Origin: Nitrosopumilales archaeon
GTDB lineage: Archaea > Thermoproteota > Nitrososphaeria > Nitrososphaerales > Nitrosopumilaceae
Reading direction: 5' to 3'
NCBI GenBank assembly: GCA_016838795.1
Contig: JAEHKQ010000272.1
Location: forward strand, 1-5,174
Length of the DNA stretch: 5,174 nt
Below are positions 1 through 4,992 of this stretch, piece by piece. The first letter of the stretch is position 1; every line of letters begins with the position of its first letter. The notes under the pieces are model-generated. The model had not been told where the DNA came from, searched no databases, and was given only the letters and a program-made list of their open reading frames with translations. The position numbers and the translations under genes are program-made.

Positions 1-137
1 AATCTAATATCATATTGTCCTTCGACAAAATTTTTCAAACCATTCCATTCGGTAAAATCTTGTTGTAAAACTAATCCCTTCAAGGAATCATCAAGGTAGT
101 TTAGAATCTCATCTAAAATCGTATCATTAATGACCAT
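1..137 (-). CDS. N-terminal part of an unrecognised protein, cut by the window edge
   Basis: Reading the minus strand from the ATG at 137-135, the frame stays open for 45 codons to the window edge, so only the N-terminus is present. It begins MVINDTILDEILNYLDDSL and continues with mixed acidic, basic and hydrophobic residues that suggest a soluble helical protein. There is no signal peptide, transmembrane segment or motif I recognise, so no function is proposed. The gene diverges from the zinc-ribbon gene at 261 across a 123-base AT-rich gap. I see no convincing box A for either gene in that gap. The open frame, the sensible start and the gene-sized gap make it likely to be real, but 45 codons is short evidence. 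Confidence 0.6.
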   Translation of the reverse strand, partial: MVINDTILDEILNYLDDSLKGLVLQQDFTEWNGLKNFVEGQYDIR

Positions 138-260
138 ATTATAGAAGATAAATTAGATGTGAAAAGCTTTACCTTTTTCAATGAAATATTATGAACAGTA
201 ATTTAGATGATTACTATCGGAAAACAGAAGATTTTTCAAACCAGAATCTACTGATTAGAT

Positions 261-476
261 ATGGTAAAATGTCCCAAGTGTGCAAGTGAAGAATGGTCAA
301 CAATTTCATGTGTTACTATTACAGATGATTATCTAAAAGCCATGAAAAAGGATTTACCATCATACCAATACAGTATTGAACACCCAGAGTGGGCGAATAT
401 TGCAAGAGCAGGAAATTACATCATGGAATTTCAATGCAAGAAGTGTAATTTCATATTACCTGAACTTTGCTATTGA
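261..476 (+). CDS. Small zinc-ribbon protein (CxxC...CxxC)
   Basis: A 71-residue soluble protein with CPKC at residues 4-7 and CKKC at 59-62. These two knuckles can form a four-cysteine zinc site. Zinc ribbons this small are common in archaea and often act as nucleic-acid or protein-binding adaptors, but nothing here identifies a partner. The roughly 50 residues between the knuckles contain a Trp/Tyr-rich stretch (DLPSYQYSIEHPEWANIARA), longer than in a minimal ribbon, so the knuckles probably flank a small inserted helical segment. The ATG is used because the first knuckle starts only three residues later. There is no Shine-Dalgarno sequence. The gene is single, divergent from the gene at the left edge and convergent with the secreted-protein gene ending at 546. 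The role is unknown. Confidence 0.75.
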   Translation: MVKCPKCASEEWSTISCVTITDDYLKAMKKDLPSYQYSIEHPEWANIARAGNYIMEFQCKKCNFILPELCY

Positions 477-494
477 ATCCATCGAGACCCAGAC

Positions 495-515
495 CATTTT
501 TGGGATTATTTTAGA
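495..515 (+). terminator. Possible T-rich terminator of the zinc-ribbon gene
   Basis: About 20 bases after the zinc-ribbon stop codon, the plus strand has runs of five and four T (ATTTTTGGG, then ATTATTTTAG). Archaeal transcription often ends at such T tracts without a hairpin. A weak CCCA/TGGG pairing surrounds the first run. The call rests only on base composition and position. Confidence 0.25.
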
Positions 516-519
516 TTCA

Positions 520-543
520 TTAACAGTTCGTACCAAATGTTAA
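520..543 (+). repeat. Dispersed intergenic palindrome, copy 1
   Basis: TTAACA (520-525) and TGTTAA (538-543) flank the core GTTCGTACCAAA. It is an imperfect palindrome with 20 of 24 positions symmetric and a fully symmetric GTAC centre. It lies between two convergent genes and ends 2 bases before the stop codon of the minus-strand secreted-protein gene. Three near-identical copies occur at 1517, 3557 and 4072, in the same orientation. Confidence 0.85.
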
Positions 544-545
544 TT

Positions 546-1475
546 CTAAGAATTTTCAGAATGTAGCTTGAAAACTGCAATGTGGTTGTTCACATCAAAA
601 AAAGTTAGTTCTCCTTCAACTTGCATGCTTTCAAAAATCCTTGGAACCATAGAGGCTTTTGCCATAGTTGCGCCATAGCCTCCTTGTATTTCCCAAGTTA
701 TCATTGGTGCATTTACAACATTGTCACTCTTTTGAATTGTCAATTCACCATTTGCTTCTGCTTTTAAGATATTAGATTCTGAAGTCAGAATTCTTGGTTT
801 GGCATTTTCATTCCAGGTTACTAAATATGGAACTCTAAATTGTGAGTATTCCGCTTGTCCTGGAATTGAGTCAAACACATCTATCTGAAACATGAATGGT
901 CCACCCCCATAAGGTTCTGAACCAGGTATTCCATTTGTAAAGACATAGACTTTAGCCGTTTGATCTTCTGGAATATTTTTTAATTCTGGTACGTGTAGTG
1001 TCGGAAAATTAATCATACTAGTCATCATCTCTGCCATGCCAGAATCAGAAACCTCAGTGTGTACAAAGTTTACCTTGTTTCCTTTGTAGTACCCATCAAT
1101 CATTGGCATAATAATTGGAGCATCAACGTTAAATAGCACATTTTGCATCATCATTCCTTGATTCATCATTCCCATTGATTGATTCGCCACATCTATCTGG
1201 ATGATTTGATTTGCAACTAGGAATGTTATGGCATTGAGAACATCGTCTTCAGAGATCTGTTCTTGCCCATACCAAATGAAAATATTCCTAACCCAATCTG
1301 GAATTTTTGATTCTTCAGCAAAAGCATGTTGGGTAATTGTTATGCTTTCAAATCTTTCGTGACCAGGACTTCCCACACCGCCATGTGCTTCAGCAGTCTG
1401 TATGGCAGAAATATTGGTTAACATAAGCAGTGATGTTATGATAGCTAAAGAAAATTGAATTCCTATTGCTTTCAT
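546..1475 (-). CDS. Secreted thaumarchaeal protein with Met cluster (DUF7482-like)
   Basis: A 309-residue exported protein of unknown function. Residues 1-30 form a signal peptide (hydrophobic core about 5-24, probable cleavage after AEA at 28-30). Residues 58-92, starting IPDWVRNIFIWYGQEQIS, match a short motif frequent in thaumarchaeal secreted proteins; the truncated gene at the right window edge carries the same motif. A methionine cluster follows at 101-110 (MGMMNQGMMM), with more Met at 123, 125, 147, 150, 151 and 154. The C-terminal half contains VFDSIPG, VPYLVTWNE and ANGELTI, which I recall from the family DUF7482; this was not checked. No transmembrane anchor is visible after the signal peptide. 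It lies 65 bases downstream of the Met-rich membrane protein gene, possibly in one operon, although it has its own box A. Surface-exposed Met could bind Cu(I), but that is inference. Confidence 0.85.
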   Translation of the reverse strand: MKAIGIQFSLAIITSLLMLTNISAIQTAEAHGGVGSPGHERFESITITQHAFAEESKIPDWVRNIFIWYGQEQISEDDVLNAITFLVANQIIQIDVANQSMGMMNQGMMMQNVLFNVDAPIIMPMIDGYYKGNKVNFVHTEVSDSGMAEMMTSMINFPTLHVPELKNIPEDQTAKVYVFTNGIPGSEPYGGGPFMFQIDVFDSIPGQAEYSQFRVPYLVTWNENAKPRILTSESNILKAEANGELTIQKSDNVVNAPMITWEIQGGYGATMAKASMVPRIFESMQVEGELTFFDVNNHIAVFKLHSENS

Positions 1476-1497
1476 GTTATATCTTGATTAAACTTTG

Positions 1498-1507
1498 AAT
1501 TAATAAT
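1498..1507 (-). promoter_or_regulatory. Box A (TATA) of the secreted-protein gene
   Basis: On the minus strand TTATTAATTC is centred about 27 bases before the ATG at 1475, the spacing expected for a leaderless archaeal transcript. Repeat copy 2 starts 9 bases further upstream, where an activator or repressor could act. This suggests the gene can be transcribed separately from its upstream neighbour. Confidence 0.5.
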
Positions 1508-1516
1508 TTTCAGGAT

Positions 1517-1540
1517 TAAACAGTTCGTATCAAATGTTAA
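1517..1540 (+). repeat. Dispersed intergenic palindrome, copy 2
   Basis: TAAACA (one mismatch to TTAACA), core GTTCGTATCAAA, then TGTTAA. It directly abuts the TGA stop codon (1541-1543) of the Met-rich gene and also lies 41 bases upstream of the start of the secreted-protein gene, just beyond its box A. Its position therefore fits either a 3' element of one gene or an operator of the next. Confidence 0.85.
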
Positions 1541-2005
1541 TCAAGGATTCATCATTTCTGAACCCATCATGTTTTGCCCCATCATCTTTTTCATTTGTTC
1601 CATGGATTCAGGATTTTCGGTCATGTGACCTAGCATTTGTAATCTTAAATCTGGGTCATTCATCATAACTGACATCATTTCCATCATAAAGTCATGATTT
1701 TCTTTCATGGCAGTGGCCATCTCTTCAACGTGTTTTGGATCATGTACCATCCATTGGTTCATCTGTTCTGGATTTTTCGCCATGTAGTCCATTACCTGAT
1801 CATGAAATTGTGCATCTTGCATCATCGTTTCCATCCAATTTGCCATCATCTTGGGATTTTGAGACATCATTTGATCAAATAGTTCTTGGTTATGAAACTT
1901 CATTGTGTTTGGGTCATACGTACTTGTAAAAATTGCATAACTTACTCCTATTCCTACAAAAAATACCCCAATAGCAATTCCAACCCATGCTGACTGGCTA
2001 ACCAT
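1541..2005 (-). CDS. Membrane-anchored methionine-rich protein with NPxxM repeats
   Basis: A 154-residue protein with one N-terminal membrane helix (about residues 6-27) and a hydrophilic domain probably outside the cell. Met makes up 31 of 154 residues (20 percent), with six His and no Cys. The soluble part is a run of short helical units built on an N/D-P-x-x-M pattern: NPKMM (50), NPEQM (78), DPKHV (89), DPDLR (117) and NPESM (131), with MM pairs between them. Clustered Met with His is the usual make-up of periplasmic Cu(I)/Ag(I)-binding proteins. The NPxxM helices also recall STI1-type repeats of chaperone adaptors, so protein binding is an alternative. The ATG at 2005 is supported by a box A 25 bases upstream. 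It diverges from the kelch gene and is followed by another secreted protein with a Met cluster. Confidence 0.85.
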   Translation of the reverse strand: MVSQSAWVGIAIGVFFVGIGVSYAIFTSTYDPNTMKFHNQELFDQMMSQNPKMMANWMETMMQDAQFHDQVMDYMAKNPEQMNQWMVHDPKHVEEMATAMKENHDFMMEMMSVMMNDPDLRLQMLGHMTENPESMEQMKKMMGQNMMGSEMMNP

Positions 2006-2023
2006 ACTAATTACAATATCATG

Positions 2024-2035
2024 TTTAATTTAATT
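2024..2035 (-). promoter_or_regulatory. Box A of the Met-rich gene
   Basis: The minus strand reads AATTAAATTAAA, centred about 25 bases upstream of the ATG at 2005, which fits a leaderless start. It lies inside the N-terminal extension that the kelch frame would have if it began at 2021, which argues against that longer kelch start. Confidence 0.5.
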
Positions 2036-2082
2036 CAATTTCCGAATTCAATGAAAAAACTCGTAATTATTCCATTTATTAT

Positions 2083-2093
2083 AATTAATATTT
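2083..2093 (+). promoter_or_regulatory. Box A of the kelch gene
   Basis: AATTAATATTT, part of a longer AT tract from 2075, is centred about 29 bases upstream of the TTG at 2117. That spacing suits a leaderless transcript starting at or next to this TTG. No Shine-Dalgarno sequence precedes any candidate start of the kelch gene. Confidence 0.45.
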
Positions 2094-2116
2094 GCCCAGA
2101 TCTAAATTATACAAAC

Positions 2117-3154
2117 TTGAAGCTAGCGTTACTGATACTGTCTATGTTAATCTTTTCCCCCATAGTATCATTTGCACAAGAACCATCAGAAGGCTGGAAG
2201 AGATTAGCTGATATGCCAGAAGTAAGATCTGAGATGGAAGCAGCTACAATTGGTGATAAGATCTATGTTGTTGGAGGATTAAACAACAGAGGAGAAGCTA
2301 CTAACACAGTTTTCATCTATGACACAAAAGAAAATACATGGAATTTAGGAACTCCAATGCCACTGTCATTGCACCATGCAGGGGCAACTTCCTTAAATGA
2401 AAAATTGTACGTGGTTGGTGGCTATCTTGATGTTTGGAGACCGTCTAGCTCATTGTTGATTTATGATTCTAAAACAGATACTTGGACTGTTGGACCTGAC
2501 ATGCCTACTGCACGTGGAGCACTAACTGCACAATTTCTTGATGGTAATCTATATGCTGTAGGTGGATTCGGTAGAGTTACTCTTTCTGAAAATGAAGTTT
2601 ATGATCCAAAAACAGACACCTGGGAAACAAAATCAAAAATGCCTACGCCACGAGAACATCTAGCTTCTGCAGTTTTAGATGAAAAATTGTATGTGATTGG
2701 CGGCAGAGGTGAACAAATTAATCTAAATTCAAATGAAATGTATGACTACAAAACAGATTCTTGGGTGATTCTCGATCCTTTGCCAACAGCAAGAAGTGGA
2801 TTAACCGCATCTGTTCTAAGTGGTGCAATCTTTGTGTTTGGTGGAGAAAGTACTCTCAAAACCTTTGAGGAAAATGAAGCATACGTTCCAGGGGAAGGAT
2901 GGTTTCCACAACAACCAATACCAATTTCACGACATGGTTTAGCGTCGGCAACCGTTGAAAATAATATCTATGTAATCGGTGGTGGAGTAGATCCTGGTTT
3001 TAGTTTTAGTGGGATCACTGAAGCGTATCACAATACAGTCATTCCAGAGTTTGGAACAATAGCATTTGCAATTCTTGGTTTTTCGTTAATAGCTGTTATC
3101 ATTATTTCAAGTTTGAAACTCAAAGAATCTTTAATCCAAAATATCAAAGTTTGA
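2117..3154 (+). CDS. Secreted kelch-repeat beta-propeller protein with PEFG-CTERM sorting signal
   Basis: The frame is open from an ATG at 2021 (377 codons), but I prefer the TTG at 2117. It gives a classic signal peptide (MKLALLILSMLIFSPIVSFA, then QEPS), sits about 29 bases after a box A, and leaves 111 bases for two divergent promoters instead of 15. An ATG at 2051 is a further alternative. In 377-residue numbering, six kelch blades carry GG pairs at 85, 133, 181, 227, 274 and 320, spaced 46-48 residues. Conserved Trp lie at 107, 155, 201, 248 and 294, and YDxKTDxW units recur, so a six-bladed propeller is expected. PEFG at 342-345, a helix (about 346-365) and lysines form the PEFG-CTERM tail, known in thaumarchaea as a likely archaeosortase substrate. 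The protein is therefore probably surface-attached. Its ligand is unknown. The next gene starts one base after the stop. Confidence 0.9.
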   Translation: MKLALLILSMLIFSPIVSFAQEPSEGWKRLADMPEVRSEMEAATIGDKIYVVGGLNNRGEATNTVFIYDTKENTWNLGTPMPLSLHHAGATSLNEKLYVVGGYLDVWRPSSSLLIYDSKTDTWTVGPDMPTARGALTAQFLDGNLYAVGGFGRVTLSENEVYDPKTDTWETKSKMPTPREHLASAVLDEKLYVIGGRGEQINLNSNEMYDYKTDSWVILDPLPTARSGLTASVLSGAIFVFGGESTLKTFEENEAYVPGEGWFPQQPIPISRHGLASATVENNIYVIGGGVDPGFSFSGITEAYHNTVIPEFGTIAFAILGFSLIAVIIISSLKLKESLIQNIKV

Positions 3155-3155
3155 C

Positions 3156-3422
3156 ATGTTATTAACCCCAAAAAACTTTGGACTTGCTGGAGGAATTTTA
3201 GTCAGTCTTACCCTGTTTGGCGTTGCATGGCATGCAATTTTGACAGATCAAGGAAATGAATTTGTGAAAATTTGGACAGACATGCATTTTTGGTATGAAA
3301 TTATTCCGCTTGCAAGTCCTGAGGGTAGCTTGGTGGGGCTTGTTGATGGATTTGTGCATGGGTTTGTGTATTTGTTCATTTTTGCTTGGCTGTATAATTG
3401 GTTTGAGAGAAGAAAAAATTGA
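3156..3422 (+). CDS. Small two-helix membrane protein
   Basis: An 88-residue protein with two transmembrane helices (about 8-29 and 58-81) joined by an aromatic-rich loop (WTDMHFWYEIIPLASPEG), ending in a basic tail (ERRKN). The second helix has Gly/Asp/His at regular spacing (GLVDGFVHGF) and closes with AWLYNWF. This resembles a family of roughly 80-residue prokaryotic membrane proteins with a GLIYGFxDGFIGG...AWLYN ending, sometimes labelled as holin-like; I recall this from memory and did not test it. The ATG lies one base after the kelch stop codon with no Shine-Dalgarno sequence, so the two are almost certainly cotranscribed and probably translationally coupled. A partnership with the kelch surface protein at the membrane is plausible but inferred. 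No lytic role is suggested. Confidence 0.75.
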   Translation: MLLTPKNFGLAGGILVSLTLFGVAWHAILTDQGNEFVKIWTDMHFWYEIIPLASPEGSLVGLVDGFVHGFVYLFIFAWLYNWFERRKN

Positions 3423-3551
3423 AATATTTTAATGGGTGTAGAATGAAACAGTTGAGAACTTTCAAGAAAATTTCATTCAACATCCTTTAAAGACGTGATA
3501 TTTTCAGCATTTAATTTCATCAAAAACATTCTATTCGGTTAAAATCATAAC

Positions 3552-3565
3552 AACTGTTAACAGTT
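3552..3565. promoter_or_regulatory. Perfect 14-bp palindrome overlapping repeat copy 3
   Basis: AACTGTTAACAGTT is a perfect palindrome. It is formed because the left end of repeat copy 3 is preceded by its own inverted sequence, giving an extra half site found at no other copy. It lies in the 203-base gap before the PPOX gene. The rest of that gap (3423-3551) shows no gene I can support. Confidence 0.5.
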
Positions 3566-3580
3566 CATATCAAATGTTAA
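3557..3580 (+). repeat. Dispersed intergenic palindrome, copy 3
   Basis: TTAACA, core GTTCATATCAAA, then TGTTAA. Its centre is ATAT, so 20 of 24 positions are symmetric. It lies 45 bases upstream of the PPOX gene start and 12 bases upstream of that gene's box A, an operator-like position similar to copy 2 relative to the secreted-protein gene. Confidence 0.85.
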
Positions 3581-3592
3581 TTTTAATCAGGT

Positions 3593-3603
3593 TTGATTAA
3601 ATA
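3593..3603 (+). promoter_or_regulatory. Box A of the PPOX-fold oxidoreductase gene
   Basis: TTGATTAAATA is centred about 28 bases before the ATG at 3626, matching a leaderless archaeal promoter. There is no Shine-Dalgarno sequence. The palindromic repeat immediately upstream could place a regulator next to the TBP/TFB site. Confidence 0.5.
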
Positions 3604-3625
3604 GAATTGAACTTACCATTTTGAT

Positions 3626-4054
3626 ATGAAAGAAATGGATGAAAACGAAATCATCGATTTTCTAATGGAAGGAACCAGAACAGGCAAACTTTCCACTGTA
3701 CGAGAAGATGGCCATCCTCACGTAGCACCAATATGGTTTGTATGGAATGAAGGAAAAATCATTTTTTGTACTATGGATAGTTCAGTCAAGGCAAAAAACA
3801 TCAGACATAATCCCCAAGTAAGTATCTGTGTTGATGATGAATCACCTCCATACGCTTTTGTAATTATTCAAGGAACTGCAAAGTTTAGTGATAATCAAAA
3901 AGACCTTCTAAAATGGAACACAATACTTGGTGGTCGATATATGGGAGAGAAATTAGCTGAAGTTTACGGAAAACGCAACACTGTTGAAGGATCATTGCTG
4001 GTTGAGGTCACACCAACTAAAATGATTAGTGAAAAGGATGTTGCTGGTTGGTAA
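3626..4054 (+). CDS. PPOX-class FMN/F420-binding oxidoreductase (split beta-barrel)
   Basis: A 142-residue cytosolic protein of the pyridoxamine 5'-phosphate oxidase-like split-barrel fold. It has the usual order: an N-terminal helix (EIIDFLMEGT), a first strand pair with GKLSTVREDGHPHVAPIWFVW (residues 20-40), then FCTMDSSVKAKNIRHNPQVSICVDD (47-71), in which the lysines and NIRHNP form the typical cofactor-phosphate region, followed by a IIQGTAKF strand (80-87). Length and motifs fit the PPOX-class F420-dependent group related to mycobacterial Rv1155. Thaumarchaea make F420, so an F420-dependent reductase is more likely than true PNP oxidase. The substrate cannot be read from sequence. Starts at ATG 3626 or at codon 4 (3635) are both possible; the first fits the box A better. 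The gene appears monocistronic and convergent with the HTH gene. Confidence 0.88.
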   Translation: MKEMDENEIIDFLMEGTRTGKLSTVREDGHPHVAPIWFVWNEGKIIFCTMDSSVKAKNIRHNPQVSICVDDESPPYAFVIIQGTAKFSDNQKDLLKWNTILGGRYMGEKLAEVYGKRNTVEGSLLVEVTPTKMISEKDVAGW

Positions 4055-4071
4055 GTGTTATTAGAATGTCA

Positions 4072-4095
4072 TTTACAGTTCGTATCAAATGTTAA
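4072..4095 (+). repeat. Dispersed intergenic palindrome, copy 4
   Basis: TTTACA (one mismatch to TTAACA), core GTTCGTATCAAA, then TGTTAA. It fills the 57-base gap between the convergent PPOX and HTH genes, 17 bases after one stop and 16 bases from the other. No promoter is expected there, so a purely operator-type role does not explain this copy. Confidence 0.85.
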
Positions 4096-4110
4096 TGAAA
4101 AAGAAATAAT
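4096..4110 (-). terminator. T-rich terminator of the HTH gene
   Basis: Immediately after the TAA stop of the HTH gene, the minus strand reads ATTATTTCTTTTTCA. Such a T tract just downstream of a stop codon is the usual archaeal termination signal. No hairpin precedes it. Repeat copy 4 follows directly. Confidence 0.4.
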
Positions 4111-4111
4111 G

Positions 4112-4810
4112 TTATTTCATGGGAGTGGGCAATTCATCTTTTGACACATATTCACGCATTATACAAAATTTTAGAAGGTTATGTATATCGTAATCATCAT
4201 CATCTTGACAAAGCCCTAATCCTAAATCCATCATCTTTCTAAAAAATTTCCTGGCTCTATCCATATCGCATTTTGTTAGATTGATGATTTCATATTGAAC
4301 GTCTTCCTCACTAAAATTACATGATTTGAAAACATAATTTCTTTTTTTAACTAGAGATCTTGTAAAGTCTTTTATCTCCTCCTCATTAAGCTCCTCAAGT
4401 TTTACTGTTGGTTCCAGGTTTGATTTCCCGCTTAAAATCATCTTTGAGAAAAACTGTACTAGTCTGTTATCAATTTCAGAGATAAATTTTTCAATGCTTA
4501 GTTTGTGAGCCAAACTTTCAGCGTTCTCAAGATCATCAAGCAAACGATCCCTTTGAATTTCCATTCTCTGTATTTGTTTCGTCATCTTGGCACTCAGGTT
4601 TTGGGCCTTCATCTCATTTGCAAGTTGTAGATGCCAGTATCTAATATCGTCATTAATTGTATTGCGATTAACGTTTAACAGTTCTGCAATTTTAACAGCA
4701 GATTTATTCTCTTCAAAATGTAAATGGTAAACTTGGATTTTCCTTTCCTCTTGTTCTCTTTTGGTATAAGGACCACCATTCTTGATTTGTACTGGTACTT
4801 GTTTTGACAT
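4112..4810 (-). CDS. HTH DNA-binding protein with coiled-coil segment, family not recognised
   Basis: A 232-residue soluble protein. Residues about 20-60 form a homeodomain-like helix-turn-helix: RKIQVYHLHFEENKSAVKIA, then ELLNVNRNTINDDIRYW, where IAELLNVNRNTI is the turn plus recognition helix, as in resolvase-type or small-terminase-type HTHs. Residues about 67-125 are strongly helical and charged, with a probable coiled coil for dimerisation. The C-terminal part (about 140-232) is helical, with KKRN near 154-157 and an acidic DDDDYD at 203-208, and matches nothing I recognise. A transcription regulator is most likely; a plasmid or viral protein is an alternative. The start is supported by a box A about 25 bases upstream, inside a 66-bp palindrome that would suit a dimeric, self-regulating protein. 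It converges with the PPOX gene. Confidence 0.75.
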   Translation of the reverse strand: MSKQVPVQIKNGGPYTKREQEERKIQVYHLHFEENKSAVKIAELLNVNRNTINDDIRYWHLQLANEMKAQNLSAKMTKQIQRMEIQRDRLLDDLENAESLAHKLSIEKFISEIDNRLVQFFSKMILSGKSNLEPTVKLEELNEEEIKDFTRSLVKKRNYVFKSCNFSEEDVQYEIINLTKCDMDRARKFFRKMMDLGLGLCQDDDDYDIHNLLKFCIMREYVSKDELPTPMK

Positions 4811-4826
4811 GCATTATACTACAACA

Positions 4827-4892
4827 AACTTGTTTAAGAGAACTAATTTAATTGCGAACTCGGTTCGCAATAATAGTTCTTTTATACAAGTT
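4827..4892. promoter_or_regulatory. 66-bp nested palindrome forming a symmetric divergent promoter/operator
   Basis: The outer arms at 4827-4845 and 4874-4892 are inverted copies matching at 17 of 19 positions (AACTTGTTTAAGAGAACTA against AACTTGTATAAAAGAACTA). The inner arms ATTGCGAAC (4851-4859) and GTTCGCAAT (4863-4871) are perfect around a TCG centre. The left outer arm holds the HTH gene's box A, about 25 bases from its ATG. The right outer arm holds TTTTATAC, a good box A for the opposite strand. GAAC/GTTC half sites recur at 4840, 4856, 4863, 4876, 4890 and 4916. An HTH dimer or tetramer binding here would control both directions; autoregulation is inferred. Confidence 0.75.
4880..4887 (+). 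promoter_or_regulatory. Box A facing the GC-rich island
   Basis: TTTTATAC is the best TATA match in the window. With usual archaeal spacing, transcription would begin near 4908-4913 on the plus strand, away from the HTH gene. It mirrors the HTH gene's box A across the palindrome. Confidence 0.5.
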
Positions 4893-4907
4893 CAGCAATT
4901 TTACAAA

Positions 4908-4992
4908 AAACTGCAGTTCTGCATAGTTGTGTAATGCCGGAGGTGGGTTGAGCATGAAAAGTGCAAAACCCCCACAATTTTATCATTTTCAT
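4908..4992 (+). ncRNA. Candidate small RNA or short leader transcript
   Basis: A GC-rich island (about 4935-4975) stands out from AT-rich flanks and can fold. A 5' hairpin forms from TGCAG (4912-4916) and CTGCA (4919-4923). A second forms from GTGGGTT (4943-4949) with AACCC (4967-4971) or CCCAC (4971-4975), around an inner stem GCAT/GTGC (4952-4955, 4961-4964) closed by GAAAA. A box A lies about 27 bases before the expected start, and T-rich sequence (ATTTTATCATTTTC, 4977-4990) follows as a likely terminator, giving roughly 80 bases. No RNA family is recognised. The same transcript could instead be a messenger for the 13-codon frame at 4954. Confidence 0.35.

Noticed and set aside
1694..1929. 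Two plus-strand open frames of 62 and 64 codons.
   Set aside because: Both lie antisense within the Met-rich gene. Their His- and Ser-rich composition mirrors the CAT-rich complement of its methionine codons, and neither has a promoter.
3443..3490. A 15-codon frame (MKQLRTFKKISFNIL) in the gap after the small membrane protein.
   Set aside because: No Shine-Dalgarno sequence, no box A at the right distance and no feature beyond being open; too short to support.
520..4095. CRISPR array formed by the four 24-bp repeats.
   Set aside because: The spacings are about 0.5 to 2 kb with whole genes between copies, nothing like regular spacers, and no cas gene is present.
4675..4690. TTTAACAGTTC inside the HTH gene as a fifth copy of the palindrome.
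   Set aside because: Only the first half of the site is present, the TGTTAA arm is missing, and the sequence is accounted for as codons of the HTH region.
4934..4976. tRNA gene on the minus strand: the reverse complement reads GTGGG...CCCAC followed by CTCCGGCA, like a T-stem and 3' acceptor strand.
   Set aside because: The loop between the stem strands is over 20 bases instead of 7, and no matching 5' acceptor strand (GCCGGAG on the minus strand) lies within tRNA distance. At most a tRNA-end remnant or attachment-site scar, which cannot be supported here.
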